A DNA stretch of 47,181 nucleotides. Origin: Methylohalomonas sp964522485. Its GTDB lineage: Bacteria > Pseudomonadota > Gammaproteobacteria > Methylohalomonadales > Methylohalomonadaceae. Location: NCBI GenBank assembly GCA_964522485.1, contig CAZFUS010000012.1, forward strand, positions 1 to 47,181. Direction: 5' to 3'. Positions 24,790-33,741 of the stretch are shown here, piece by piece. Within the stretch, counting starts at the first letter, position 1, and each line of letters opens with the position of its first letter. Both the position numbers and the translations under genes were made by a program. The notes beneath the pieces are model-generated. The model searched no databases. It worked only from the letters and a program-made list of their open reading frames with translations, and was not told where the DNA came from.

Positions 24790-27408
24790 TTAGTTTCGTT
24801 TCCAGCTCAGTAGCGCGGGTAACAGTACAAGCGCACAAAGCAGACTCATTGCAATGCCCGTTGATAGAAGCAGGCCCATGCTGGCCGTTCCCTGGTGCGG
24901 TGAGAATGCGAGATTTCCAATACTGCAAATGGTAGTCAGTGCGCTGACCAGAATAGCCCTTGCTGCGCCGCTACGCAAAATCGGGCCGTTATCCCCCCGA
25001 ACTGAACGATGTCGGTGTAATATATGAATACTGTTGTCGATGCCGATACCGAGCAACAGCGGCAGTGCAATAATATTGGCGAAGTTAAACGGTATACCTA
25101 GAATCACTGTGCCGGCTGCAGTCAATAACGCGGCCAGTAAAATTGGCAGCAAGGCAAGAATTGTGTCGCGTATGCTGCGTAGTAATATTACCAGAAGTAT
25201 GGTAATGACGATGAAAGCCAGCGCAAAAGCTTCTATGAATGCCGTTACAACGGAATCGCCTGCTTCCAGCTGGATAACAGGTGGTCCAATGAGATTGGAG
25301 GTCTCTGTTCTTACTGAGTCCACGAATTTACGCATATTCCCTTCATTGTCGAGAGATTGACTTGGCAGCACTTCGAGTCTGTACCAATTGCCCGGGCTGA
25401 CCCAACGTTTTAATAAAGATTCTGGTAACTCTTCATAAACAATTTTTTCAGCATTCAGGGCTTCCGACAGTGCCCGCAGGCGACCGGACAGATTCTGAAG
25501 CAGATGCTTTTCAAGTGACACAAGCATATCTGCCGCCTTGTGCGGCTGATTTTCCAGCTCATTCCGGAATTCGATTAATACTTCGTGCAATTGCGAAAGC
25601 GCATGTTCGGAGTTAGTTGGCGGATGTTTCTCAAGATAGTTCAGCAGCTCGTCCAGTGCCTGGCGACGCTGGTTTGCTGTGATTGTGCTGCCATCAGAAT
25701 GAACAAGCGTTGTCCCAAGCAGTAGATTCAATTCATCGATGATTGCGAGCTTTTCCTCCTGGTTGTCAGGAATAAAATCAAGAATGTAGCGTACGTCAGC
25801 CACGGGACTGAGTTTAGTCAGACGATCGGACATCTCTTCGGCTGTTTTTATATCCCTGACCATAACGATACCACTCATGGGTGAAGCGTCACTGTCTTCG
25901 AGCAAATCGCGATAGGTTTGTACTGATTCAAGATTATTTGCCTGCAAGTTGATCGTGTTGGGATCGAAGTGTACAAACGGCAGCAGTGCCAGCGCCAGCA
26001 GAGTCAGTATGAATGCCCCGCCACATATCAGCCTGGCATGCCGTTGCGGAATTTCCACTAATCTGGCTGACAAGCTATTTGCACGTCGTACGGGCATGGC
26101 GGTATTGATGGCAGGTGCAAGAATAGAAAGCAGAGCCGGCAGCAGGGTCAGAGTCACCAACAGACTGATGAACATACCGGTGCCGGATATCCAGCCCAGT
26201 TCTGCGATACCCCGGTAACTCGTCGGCATAAAGGCATATAGACCGACGGCCGTTGTGAGAGCGCATGAGAACAGGGAACGGCTGACACTGGTGCCGGCTT
26301 GTAACAAGGCTTGATCAATCTGCTTCTCGGCATGGACTTCACGCAGGCGCAAACAGAAATGAATGGCAAAATCGACGCCAAGGCCTATGTAAAGCACGGC
26401 AAAGGCTACCGAGATAAGATTCAGTTCACCAACCGTGGCTGTGGCCATGCCTGCCGTCAGTATAAGGCCGGTAATCAGGGTGATCAGAGTTGCAACAACC
26501 ATTTTCCCTGAACGCAGACCCAGCGTCAGGATGATTGAAACGGCCACAAGAGCCAGTACGGCGGCTACCTCGGCGCCCCAGGTAACGCTCTGCAATTCTT
26601 CATAGGCGAGAGTGGCATTGCCGGTCAGGCGCGCGCTGGCGTTATATTTCTCGCTGATTTCCGAGGCTTCAATGGTGCTGCGTACTGCCTTGACCGCGGT
26701 CTCGCCGGGCAGCAGGCTCGTATAGTCGATTGTTGGTTTAAGAACTATATATTCACGATAAACCTGACGTGATTCGGTTTCGCCGGTAATCAGGGCCTGC
26801 CAGGAAAGATATTTGTGTTCTCCCCGGCGAGTGGCGGCCGCCACCCTGGTAATCCGCTCCAGTAATGGTGCCAGCTCTATTGCCTGGCCATCGCGCCTGG
26901 CCGCCACAGCTTCCTGAATCAGATCGAACAGACCACGCAGGGACTGATCATGGACCAGCTGTCCGAGAAACGGCTGAATGGCAGCCAGTTGATCGGCCAG
27001 GTCCTGTAATTCGTCCTGCTCCATATAGAGCAGGGCGGATTTCCGGAAAAACTCGAGCCCGGCGGCATAGTAAATATTTTCGTAGTATGTCGATGCCTGC
27101 TGTAACCGGGTTTTCAGGTGCTGTGCAGCATCAGCGGCCTGATCCGGAGTATCGGCCTCAACCACCACCAAAACAGTGTCGACATACATCGGGAATTCGC
27201 TCTCATAGGCGAGATCCAGCTCGCGCCAGTCAAGCTCCTTTGAGAGCATGTCCCGGGTATTCGTATTAATGGTGAGATTGTTCAGTGTGTAGACAAGCGC
27301 GAACGCACCGGCGGCCATGAATAATAGGAGGATCCAGTAACGAAACCGGATTGATTGTTGGATCCAGCCGCCCAGATATCGATCCAGCCGTTGCTTCGAG
27401 TCAATCAT
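24790..27408 (-). CDS. hpnN: HpnN-type RND/MMPL hopanoid transporter
   Basis: Large inner-membrane transporter (872 aa), resistance-nodulation-division superfamily. It has two repeats, each a first helix, a periplasmic domain and a bundle of helices. The first helix is about residues 25-45, and the first bundle includes FAVLYIGLGVDFAIHFCLRL. The second bundle includes FANIIALPLLLGIGIDNSIH with its aspartate. HpnN carries hopanoids to the outer membrane in Rhodopseudomonas palustris (established). It sits between the dioxygenase and phosphatidyltransferase genes on the same strand. Confidence 0.92.
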   Translation of the reverse strand: MIDSKQRLDRYLGGWIQQSIRFRYWILLLFMAAGAFALVYTLNNLTINTNTRDMLSKELDWRELDLAYESEFPMYVDTVLVVVEADTPDQAADAAQHLKTRLQQASTYYENIYYAAGLEFFRKSALLYMEQDELQDLADQLAAIQPFLGQLVHDQSLRGLFDLIQEAVAARRDGQAIELAPLLERITRVAAATRRGEHKYLSWQALITGETESRQVYREYIVLKPTIDYTSLLPGETAVKAVRSTIEASEISEKYNASARLTGNATLAYEELQSVTWGAEVAAVLALVAVSIILTLGLRSGKMVVATLITLITGLILTAGMATATVGELNLISVAFAVLYIGLGVDFAIHFCLRLREVHAEKQIDQALLQAGTSVSRSLFSCALTTAVGLYAFMPTSYRGIAELGWISGTGMFISLLVTLTLLPALLSILAPAINTAMPVRRANSLSARLVEIPQRHARLICGGAFILTLLALALLPFVHFDPNTINLQANNLESVQTYRDLLEDSDASPMSGIVMVRDIKTAEEMSDRLTKLSPVADVRYILDFIPDNQEEKLAIIDELNLLLGTTLVHSDGSTITANQRRQALDELLNYLEKHPPTNSEHALSQLHEVLIEFRNELENQPHKAADMLVSLEKHLLQNLSGRLRALSEALNAEKIVYEELPESLLKRWVSPGNWYRLEVLPSQSLDNEGNMRKFVDSVRTETSNLIGPPVIQLEAGDSVVTAFIEAFALAFIVITILLVILLRSIRDTILALLPILLAALLTAAGTVILGIPFNFANIIALPLLLGIGIDNSIHILHRHRSVRGDNGPILRSGAARAILVSALTTICSIGNLAFSPHQGTASMGLLLSTGIAMSLLCALVLLPALLSWKRN

Positions 27409-27457
27409 GATACTGAGAGGAGTATGCGGGCCTGTCTATGAACAAGACGGGTAATGG

Positions 27458-28201
27458 TTAGACGCGGAAAACGTATTTCTTGTCCGCTTCACGTTCACAG
27501 TCGGGTGGATAACTCAGCCGCTTATCAGCGTAGTATTGCCGGCGGTGATCTCCCTCGCTCAGCCGGTTATAAGTGACGTATAACACCCGGCGCGGCTTGT
27601 CGGTCAGGTTCGGCCCTGAGCGGTGGGGGATAAAGGAATCAAAAAAAACTGCGTCTCCGGGTTGCGTTGGACAGATCGTATATTCGAGTTCGTCTTCCGG
27701 CAACGGTTTCCAGGATTCACCGATCAAGCCGCTGTTGTGGTGTCCGGGCGCCAGTTCCAGGCAACCGTTCTCCACTGTCGAGGCATCAATACTGACCAGG
27801 GCGGTAATATGCAGACTGGCGTAATGATCCCAGCCGGCCTGCACATCCTGGTGCGCCTTGAAGCCATCGCCGCCGGACATCTTGAAATTGATTTTATCCT
27901 TGAATAGGACCGACGGTTCACCGAACAATCGATCGATACTGCCTTTCATTTTGTCGCCATTGAATACGCGACTGAATCCTTCATGATAGGGTTCTATGTC
28001 CTCCATGCGATTCAGCAGCCGCTGTCCTGGGTGCAACCGGCTTTGCTCGAAATACATCATGTAGCGGCCGGGTATTTCAGGGTAAGCCGCGACTTCATCG
28101 GTCCAGCGGGCGATGTCGCGTATTTCATCGGCAGTGTAAAGACCGCGTACGAGTACGTAGCCGTCACGTTTGAAGGCATCGATATGAGCTTGCGTCAGCA
28201 T
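27458..28201 (-). CDS. Phytanoyl-CoA dioxygenase-like Fe(II)/2-oxoglutarate oxygenase in the hopanoid operon
   Basis: 247-residue cytoplasmic PhyH-superfamily protein. The iron triad is visible: His117 and Asp119 in GFKAHQDVQAGWD, and His193 in DSFIPHRSGPN. Arg205 (KPRRVLYVTYN) is placed to bind 2-oxoglutarate. The double-stranded beta-helix is complete, with the normal opening AFKRDGYVLVRGL. Related proteins hydroxylate phytanoyl-CoA, small phosphonates, ectoine or natural products, so homology does not give the substrate. It lies between hpnG and hpnN in the same orientation with gaps of about 50-60 bases. A hopanoid side-chain or ring hydroxylase is the natural hypothesis; it is not one of the established hpn genes. 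Confidence 0.87.
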   Translation of the reverse strand: MLTQAHIDAFKRDGYVLVRGLYTADEIRDIARWTDEVAAYPEIPGRYMMYFEQSRLHPGQRLLNRMEDIEPYHEGFSRVFNGDKMKGSIDRLFGEPSVLFKDKINFKMSGGDGFKAHQDVQAGWDHYASLHITALVSIDASTVENGCLELAPGHHNSGLIGESWKPLPEDELEYTICPTQPGDAVFFDSFIPHRSGPNLTDKPRRVLYVTYNRLSEGDHRRQYYADKRLSYPPDCEREADKKYVFRV

Positions 28202-28262
28202 AGTGAGGATGAACTTGTATTCAGGGTTGATTCTTGTCTGATGAATATTTTACCTGCTGCGG

Positions 28263-28967
28263 TCAGGTCTGCGGCAACTCCAGTGTTGTCAGGTTATGGC
28301 CGACAGCTTGCAGACTTCTTCTGGCCCGGGCGAACCGGCGTCCCAGTCTCAGCAGGTCAGCTACCAGCGCAGGCTGGTGTAACAGTTTCTGCAAAAGTGC
28401 CAGCCAACGCACGCCGCCGTCATCATTCAGCAGACCCGGCAACGCAATCGGCACGGCTTCTCCGGCTGTATCAACAATCACACGGACGCAGAGAAACGGC
28501 AATCCACATTCCAGGGCAACCCGGGCGATAGCGGCAGTTTCCATGTCGGCCGCCGCGGCACCGGTCGCCTGTCTGAGTTGCCGTTTCGCGTCGGGGCTTG
28601 TCAGCAGAACGGGGCTTTCGGCCAGGGACTGTGATGACACATCCAGCGTGTTCAGGCGTTCCAGGACCTGCCGTTGCCAGGACGGGTGGGCTGACAGGGT
28701 CATGCCATGACTCTGTATGGTCTGCGGCAACAGGATGGTGCCGCAGCTCAGGGCCGGGTCCAGGCCGGCCGCCGTGCCCCAGCTCACCAAGGCGTCCACG
28801 TTATTGCTGACAAGTGTCCGTGCTGCGGTTGTGGCATGGCTGGCGCCGATGCCACTGATGATCGCAAAGAAGCCACCGGCCAGTTCATGGGGACCGCGAC
28901 CTTGTATGTGTGGGGACAGCGTTCGCGCCTCTGCGGCCAGAGCGGTTACGATGCCTATACCGCTCAC
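28263..28967 (-). CDS. hpnG: HpnG, adenosylhopane nucleosidase/phosphorylase
   Basis: 234-residue nucleoside phosphorylase-fold protein. In hopanoid synthesis HpnG removes adenine from adenosylhopane, leading to ribosylhopane (established in Streptomyces and Burkholderia). Visible family elements are the opening GIGIVTALAAEARTL, the glycine-rich SGIGASHATTAARTL loop, VSWGTAAGLDP, and the purine/ribose segment AAADMETAAIARVAL. Its start overlaps the cyclase stop by four bases, giving translational coupling. The partner hpnH, which makes its substrate, is not in the window. Confidence 0.92.
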   Translation of the reverse strand: MSGIGIVTALAAEARTLSPHIQGRGPHELAGGFFAIISGIGASHATTAARTLVSNNVDALVSWGTAAGLDPALSCGTILLPQTIQSHGMTLSAHPSWQRQVLERLNTLDVSSQSLAESPVLLTSPDAKRQLRQATGAAAADMETAAIARVALECGLPFLCVRVIVDTAGEAVPIALPGLLNDDGGVRWLALLQKLLHQPALVADLLRLGRRFARARRSLQAVGHNLTTLELPQT

Positions 28968-30916
28968 ATCATTGCCAGATTGCGATAACGCGCGAGCGCC
29001 CAGAGCGGGAAGAATCTGGCATAACCGTGATACTTGAGATAAAACACCCGCGGGAATCCGGGCGCATTGAAACTGACATCTGACCAGAGTCCATCGTCTG
29101 ACTGTTGGCGCTGGATGAGGTAGTCGATTCCGCGCCGGACGACGCTGGAATCGGTTTCACCGGCAGCCATCAGGCCGAGTAACGCCCAGGCAGTCTGATG
29201 CGGTGTACTCGGATGGCTTATGCCGGCCTTGGCAGGATTCTCGTAGGTATCATTACCTTCGCCCCAGCCCCCGTCCGGATGCTGGACGGCCTTGAGCCAT
29301 TCAGCCGCGCGGCGAAGATAGGGCTGTCGCATATCTTCACCCGCGACCGCAAGCGCGGTCAGAACCGACCAGGTGCCGTAAATATAATTGGTTCCCCAGC
29401 GGCCGAACCATGAGCCGTTCGGTTCCTGTTCCTGTTTAAGAAATTCAATGGCGCGCTGGCGTGCGGCCTTGTATTCAGGCTTATCGAACAGGGACAGCTG
29501 CACGATGCAGCGTGCAGTAACATCGCTGGTAGGCGGATCCAGCAGTGCTCCGTGATCGGCAAACGGAATGTAGTTCAGGTAGTGGCAGGTATTGTCGGAA
29601 TCGAATGCACCATAACCGCCATTTGCAGACTGCATACCGCAGATCCAGTCGCCGGCACGTTCGATGGCCTCGGCATAACGTACCTTGTCGAAGGCATGCA
29701 TAGCCCAGGCAACCGCCGGAGTATCGTCCAGATCCGGGTAGTAGTCATTGCGATACTGGAATGCCCAGCCACCGCCCGCAAGGCCGGGATGGTTGTCCTG
29801 CCAGTCACCCGGTTCATCGCTGAGCTGTCGGTCAGCCAGCCAGTCCAGAGACTGTTGCACGGCGGCAGCATGCTCGGATCCGCTTTCAGTCAGGGCGAAG
29901 GCAGCCCAGGCCGTATCCCAAATTGGTGAGACACACGGCTGGCAGTAGGCCTCGTTGTCCTTGATGACCAACAGGCGGCGGATGGCCTCGCGCTGTTCGA
30001 CGCGATAAGGGTGATCGGCAGGATAACCGAGCAGGGCCAGCGCTTCGTAGGCATTGACCATGGCCGGGAAGATACCGCCAAGACCATCAGTCCCGTTCAG
30101 ACGCTCGATAAGCCAGGCTTCACCCCGCCGGGTGGCGTGCTCGCGGATGAAACGCGGGATAAAAGGTTCGAATGTCCGTGCGATGATATCCCAGATACGG
30201 AAGGCCTGGCCCAGCAGAGTATCCGGATGAAAGTAATGGCGCTCATCCTCCGGGGCCTTGCTGAATAATTCGCGGATGTGCACGCTACGTGGATTGATCG
30301 CCTTGGGCTTATAGCTGCACAGGATGGACAGCGGAATCATCACCGTGCGCGACCAGTAGGAAATCTTGCTGATATGGAACGGGAACCAGCGCGGCAGGAG
30401 AATATTCTCGACCGGTACAAACGGCGTACCACGCCAGGGGATCTGCTCAAACAGCGCCAGAGTGATGCGTGTGAAGACATTGCTGCGGGCTGCACCGCCG
30501 TGCGCCAGGATGGCCTCGCGAGCGCGTTTCATGTGCGGCGCTTCGGGCGAATCGCCGGTCAGTTTCAGGGCATAATAGGCTTTTACCGAGCAGCTCAGAT
30601 CGAAATTGCCGCCGTGGTACAACGGCCAGCCGCCGTGTTCGGCCTGCTGCGAACGGATATAGCTGGCAAGCTTCGCTTCGAGTTCCGGCTCGAGTTCATC
30701 CATGTAGTGGTTCAGCAGGACGTATTCCGCGGGGATGGTACAGTCGGCTTCCAGCTCGTAACACCAGTGGCCGTCGGCCTGCTGTTCAGCCAGTAATCCG
30801 GCACAGGCCTGGCTGATAGCCTGATCCAGATCCTGCCGGTTGCTATCAAGGTCGTATCTGACCTGAACCGGATTGTCCTCGGCCTCGGCCAGCCGGTAGT
30901 GCAGTTGCGTTAGCAT
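28964..30916 (-). CDS. shc: Squalene-hopene cyclase
   Basis: Monotopic membrane enzyme (650 aa) that folds squalene into hopene/diplopterol. The proton-donor motif DxDD is Asp395-Leu-Asp397-Asp398 in YYPDLDDTPAVAW. Several QW repeats are visible, such as QQADGHW, QQAEHGGWP, QSANGGYGAF, QEPNGSWFGRWG, QHPDGGWGEG and QQSDDGLW, and the substrate channel segment GTNYIYGTWSVL. Length and motif order match family members. It is central to the operon and overlaps hpnG by four bases. Confidence 0.97.
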   Translation of the reverse strand: MLTQLHYRLAEAEDNPVQVRYDLDSNRQDLDQAISQACAGLLAEQQADGHWCYELEADCTIPAEYVLLNHYMDELEPELEAKLASYIRSQQAEHGGWPLYHGGNFDLSCSVKAYYALKLTGDSPEAPHMKRAREAILAHGGAARSNVFTRITLALFEQIPWRGTPFVPVENILLPRWFPFHISKISYWSRTVMIPLSILCSYKPKAINPRSVHIRELFSKAPEDERHYFHPDTLLGQAFRIWDIIARTFEPFIPRFIREHATRRGEAWLIERLNGTDGLGGIFPAMVNAYEALALLGYPADHPYRVEQREAIRRLLVIKDNEAYCQPCVSPIWDTAWAAFALTESGSEHAAAVQQSLDWLADRQLSDEPGDWQDNHPGLAGGGWAFQYRNDYYPDLDDTPAVAWAMHAFDKVRYAEAIERAGDWICGMQSANGGYGAFDSDNTCHYLNYIPFADHGALLDPPTSDVTARCIVQLSLFDKPEYKAARQRAIEFLKQEQEPNGSWFGRWGTNYIYGTWSVLTALAVAGEDMRQPYLRRAAEWLKAVQHPDGGWGEGNDTYENPAKAGISHPSTPHQTAWALLGLMAAGETDSSVVRRGIDYLIQRQQSDDGLWSDVSFNAPGFPRVFYLKYHGYARFFPLWALARYRNLAMM

Positions 30917-31088
30917 GAAACTCTGTTTCTCCCGAAGGCGATGTTATTCATTCGACCAGAATGGCTTTAGCGGGATGGCCGGATGCTTGATTGGAGTTGC
31001 TCGTCGGGAGAGGATTCCCCGTTTCCGGCGCTTTGATACGCAGTTTTGCTATTTTCGCTGCATATCAATATGCAATCCTTTAATAATC

Positions 31089-32156
31089 TCATGAATCCGG
31101 GTGCCTGGGCAAACGTTTTGCGGCCAGCTTAAACAGCAAATTCAGTAGTTTGTCGTGCCTGACCGCGAGATTGGTTAAGATAATCGTCGTCTTGACACTT
31201 CGACGGGAAATTTTCACCTCGCGACCGCTGCGGAAACCGGGATTGGCGTGGATGCGTCGCAGGGTCAGAACGGCCATACCCAGCGCCCACAGACAAAACC
31301 GCCTGATACCCGCTTCATCGCGCGGAATCAGCAGAGTGTAGTGCAAGGCATTTTCCAGATGACCACGGGCCACACCGATCAGGTCGCGCAGGCAATGTGC
31401 GAATTCGGCACCCCCTTCTCCGGGTTCAATGCGGCTGAGAGTAAACCCGGCCCGCGCAAAGCGGTCGCGGGGCAGCCAGCAGGCGCCGCGATGTCGATCA
31501 TCCCAGATGTCCTTGAGGATATTGGTCATCTGCAGTCCCTGACCGAACGATACCGCAAGTGGCATGAGTTCATCGCGACGTGCATCAATGACGGGGGAGT
31601 AGGCGCAGAACAGTTCAGTCAGCATTTCTCCCACCACACCGGCGACGTAATAGCAGTAACGATCCATGTCAGTCTGATTTTCCAGACCGTCGAGCGTTTC
31701 GGCTTCCTGATAATGCGCCATGCCTTCAGCCATGATCCGAACGCAGCGTTCCAGTGCCGTGCGCTGGCGGCGGCTGAAGCTGTGGGTAACCCGGATAACT
31801 GCCGGGGTGTTGGCGACCAGATCACGTTCGGCAGCCGGGGTGTAAGATGACAGTTGTGATGTCAGTTCGCAGCCAAATTCGTCAGCTGATTCGTCACCGG
31901 CCACCACGTCGATAAAGCGTTCTGCGTAATGTCGTTTGCGTGCACCCGGCAGGTCTTTATCGTCTTCAATCGTATCGGCAATGCGGCATAGCAGATAGGC
32001 GTTGCCGACCACCTGGCGGAGTTCGCCGGGCAGTTCCGGGATGGTCAGCGCGAACGTACGCGAGACGTCCTGCAGGATGGAATCCTGATAACGCCGGTCA
32101 GTGGCCGTAATCGTATCCGGTCCGGTTCCGGTTTCCGTAGCGATAATGGAAGACAT
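31089..32156 (-). CDS. One-step squalene synthase (farnesyl-diphosphate farnesyltransferase)
   Basis: 355-residue trans-isoprenyl diphosphate synthase that couples two farnesyl diphosphates and reduces presqualene diphosphate to squalene. The first Mg2+ motif is DTIEDD (61-66); the second is TNILKDIWDD with Asp216, Asp219 and Asp220. YCYYVAGVVGEMLTELF (167-183) is close to the eukaryotic-type squalene synthase block YCHYVAG rather than to HpnC or HpnD. Separate HpnC, HpnD and HpnE genes are absent, consistent with a single enzyme. It lies 172 bases upstream of the cyclase on the same strand. Confidence 0.88.
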   Translation of the reverse strand: MSSIIATETGTGPDTITATDRRYQDSILQDVSRTFALTIPELPGELRQVVGNAYLLCRIADTIEDDKDLPGARKRHYAERFIDVVAGDESADEFGCELTSQLSSYTPAAERDLVANTPAVIRVTHSFSRRQRTALERCVRIMAEGMAHYQEAETLDGLENQTDMDRYCYYVAGVVGEMLTELFCAYSPVIDARRDELMPLAVSFGQGLQMTNILKDIWDDRHRGACWLPRDRFARAGFTLSRIEPGEGGAEFAHCLRDLIGVARGHLENALHYTLLIPRDEAGIRRFCLWALGMAVLTLRRIHANPGFRSGREVKISRRSVKTTIILTNLAVRHDKLLNLLFKLAAKRLPRHPDS

Positions 32157-32222
32157 TCAGGTAATTATCCCAGAACAGCGGCACAGCTGACAGTACCGCC
32201 AGAGCACTCTGCGGGAGCCGGT

Positions 32223-33629
32223 TTACGCTGTGGCCTTATGCTTGTCGCCCCAGCCCATGGACGATTTGCCGATCCGTGACAGTGCTTCCCACACCGGTCC
32301 CGGAAACCGGTGCAGATTTTTCATCACCTGCTCAAACGCATTGACGAAATCGCTGACATCAGTGTCACTCAGCACCATCGGTGGCAGCAGCTTGACCACA
32401 TCGATGTGATGGCCGGCAACCTGGGTGATCATGCCGTGCTCCTGCAGCAATGGCATGGTGATGGCCTGCGGAAACAGGCTTTTATCCATTTTGTGGGCGA
32501 TCTCCCAGCCGCTGCGCAGACCGAAGGACTTCGGTTTGTCGAACTCAATGGCGATCATCAGGCCGCGCCAGCGCACTTCCTTCATGAATTCATATTTCGG
32601 TATCAGCGTACTTAAGCCCTCACCGAGTTGATCGCCGAGGTCGGTGGCGCGGGCGATGTACCCGTTTTCATCGATTGTCTGCAGCGTGGCAAGACCCGCG
32701 ACCATGGCCAGACTGCCCTGGCCGAATGTCGATGAATGCACGACTGATTTTTCCATCGACGGAAACACGCGATCGAAGATCCACTTGCGTGTCAGCACTG
32801 CACCGACCGGCACGTAACCGCCGGATAACGATTTCGAAAGAATGACGATATCCGGATCGACGTCACCATCGTGTTCGAGCGCCAGAAAGCGTCCGGTGCG
32901 CCCCATGCCTGACTGTACCTCGTCGGCGACAAACAGCGCTCCGTGTTTGCGGCACAATGCCGCCGCCTCGCGCAGGTAGCCGGGAGACGGGATATTCACA
33001 CCCTTGCCCTGAACGGGTTCGACCATGAACGCGGCCACATCACCGGCGGCCAGTGCCTGTTCCAGTGCCGCCAGATCGTTGAATGGGACCATCCGGCATT
33101 GGGGCAGTAAGGGTTCAAAGGTTTCACGGAACACCCTATCGCCATTGAGCGACAGCGCGCCGTTGCTGAGACCGTGAAAGGATTTACTGGCATGCAGAAT
33201 CGCCGCTTTGCCGGTGGCGGCGCGGGCGTATTTGATCGCCGCTTCCACGCCCTCGGTGCCGGAGTTGGTGAAGAATACATAATCCAGTTCGTTCGGCATG
33301 CGGGTCTTAAGCTCTCTGGCCAGCAGGCCGGACAGCAGTGGCGCTTCCATCTGCACCAGACTGGGGTAATCGCTGCCGAGGAAGTCCATCAGTGCCCGGC
33401 GGATATCCGGATGATTGCGGCCGATATTGAAGACTCCATAGCCCGACAGCATATCGAGATAGCGGCGACCATGGTTATCCCACAGATAGGGGCCTTCGGC
33501 ACGTACATAGCAATGGTCAAACCCGATAGTGCGCAGGGTTTTGGCGTAGCGTGGATTGACGTGGGCCGCGTGCAGTTCGTAGTTGCGGCCTTCGGCCTCG
33601 CGTATCAGGCCCAGTATGTCAAGCGGCAT
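32223..33629 (-). CDS. hpnO: HpnO-type class III PLP aminotransferase
   Basis: 468-residue fold-type I aminotransferase. PLP contacts are visible: SGTE at 123-126, Asp236 in ADEVQSGMGRTGRF, and the Schiff-base Lys266 in ILSKSLSGGYVPVGA. The overall pattern is that of the acetylornithine/ornithine aminotransferase class. In hopanoid loci HpnO converts ribosylhopane to aminobacteriohopanetriol (established in R. palustris). The gene lies 66 bases before the squalene synthase on the same strand, which supports this role over a general amino-acid function. With hpnG it predicts aminated extended hopanoids. Confidence 0.86.
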   Translation of the reverse strand: MPLDILGLIREAEGRNYELHAAHVNPRYAKTLRTIGFDHCYVRAEGPYLWDNHGRRYLDMLSGYGVFNIGRNHPDIRRALMDFLGSDYPSLVQMEAPLLSGLLARELKTRMPNELDYVFFTNSGTEGVEAAIKYARAATGKAAILHASKSFHGLSNGALSLNGDRVFRETFEPLLPQCRMVPFNDLAALEQALAAGDVAAFMVEPVQGKGVNIPSPGYLREAAALCRKHGALFVADEVQSGMGRTGRFLALEHDGDVDPDIVILSKSLSGGYVPVGAVLTRKWIFDRVFPSMEKSVVHSSTFGQGSLAMVAGLATLQTIDENGYIARATDLGDQLGEGLSTLIPKYEFMKEVRWRGLMIAIEFDKPKSFGLRSGWEIAHKMDKSLFPQAITMPLLQEHGMITQVAGHHIDVVKLLPPMVLSDTDVSDFVNAFEQVMKNLHRFPGPVWEALSRIGKSSMGWGDKHKATA

Positions 33630-33741
33630 GTCGGATTCCGTGGTAGTGAGGGGGCGTATGGCATTTATTTTATCAGGCTGCCGCGGCGGGTATAAAATTA
33701 TTGTATTCGACCGCCTGGACCGCGATTAGTTGGCGGCGGCT

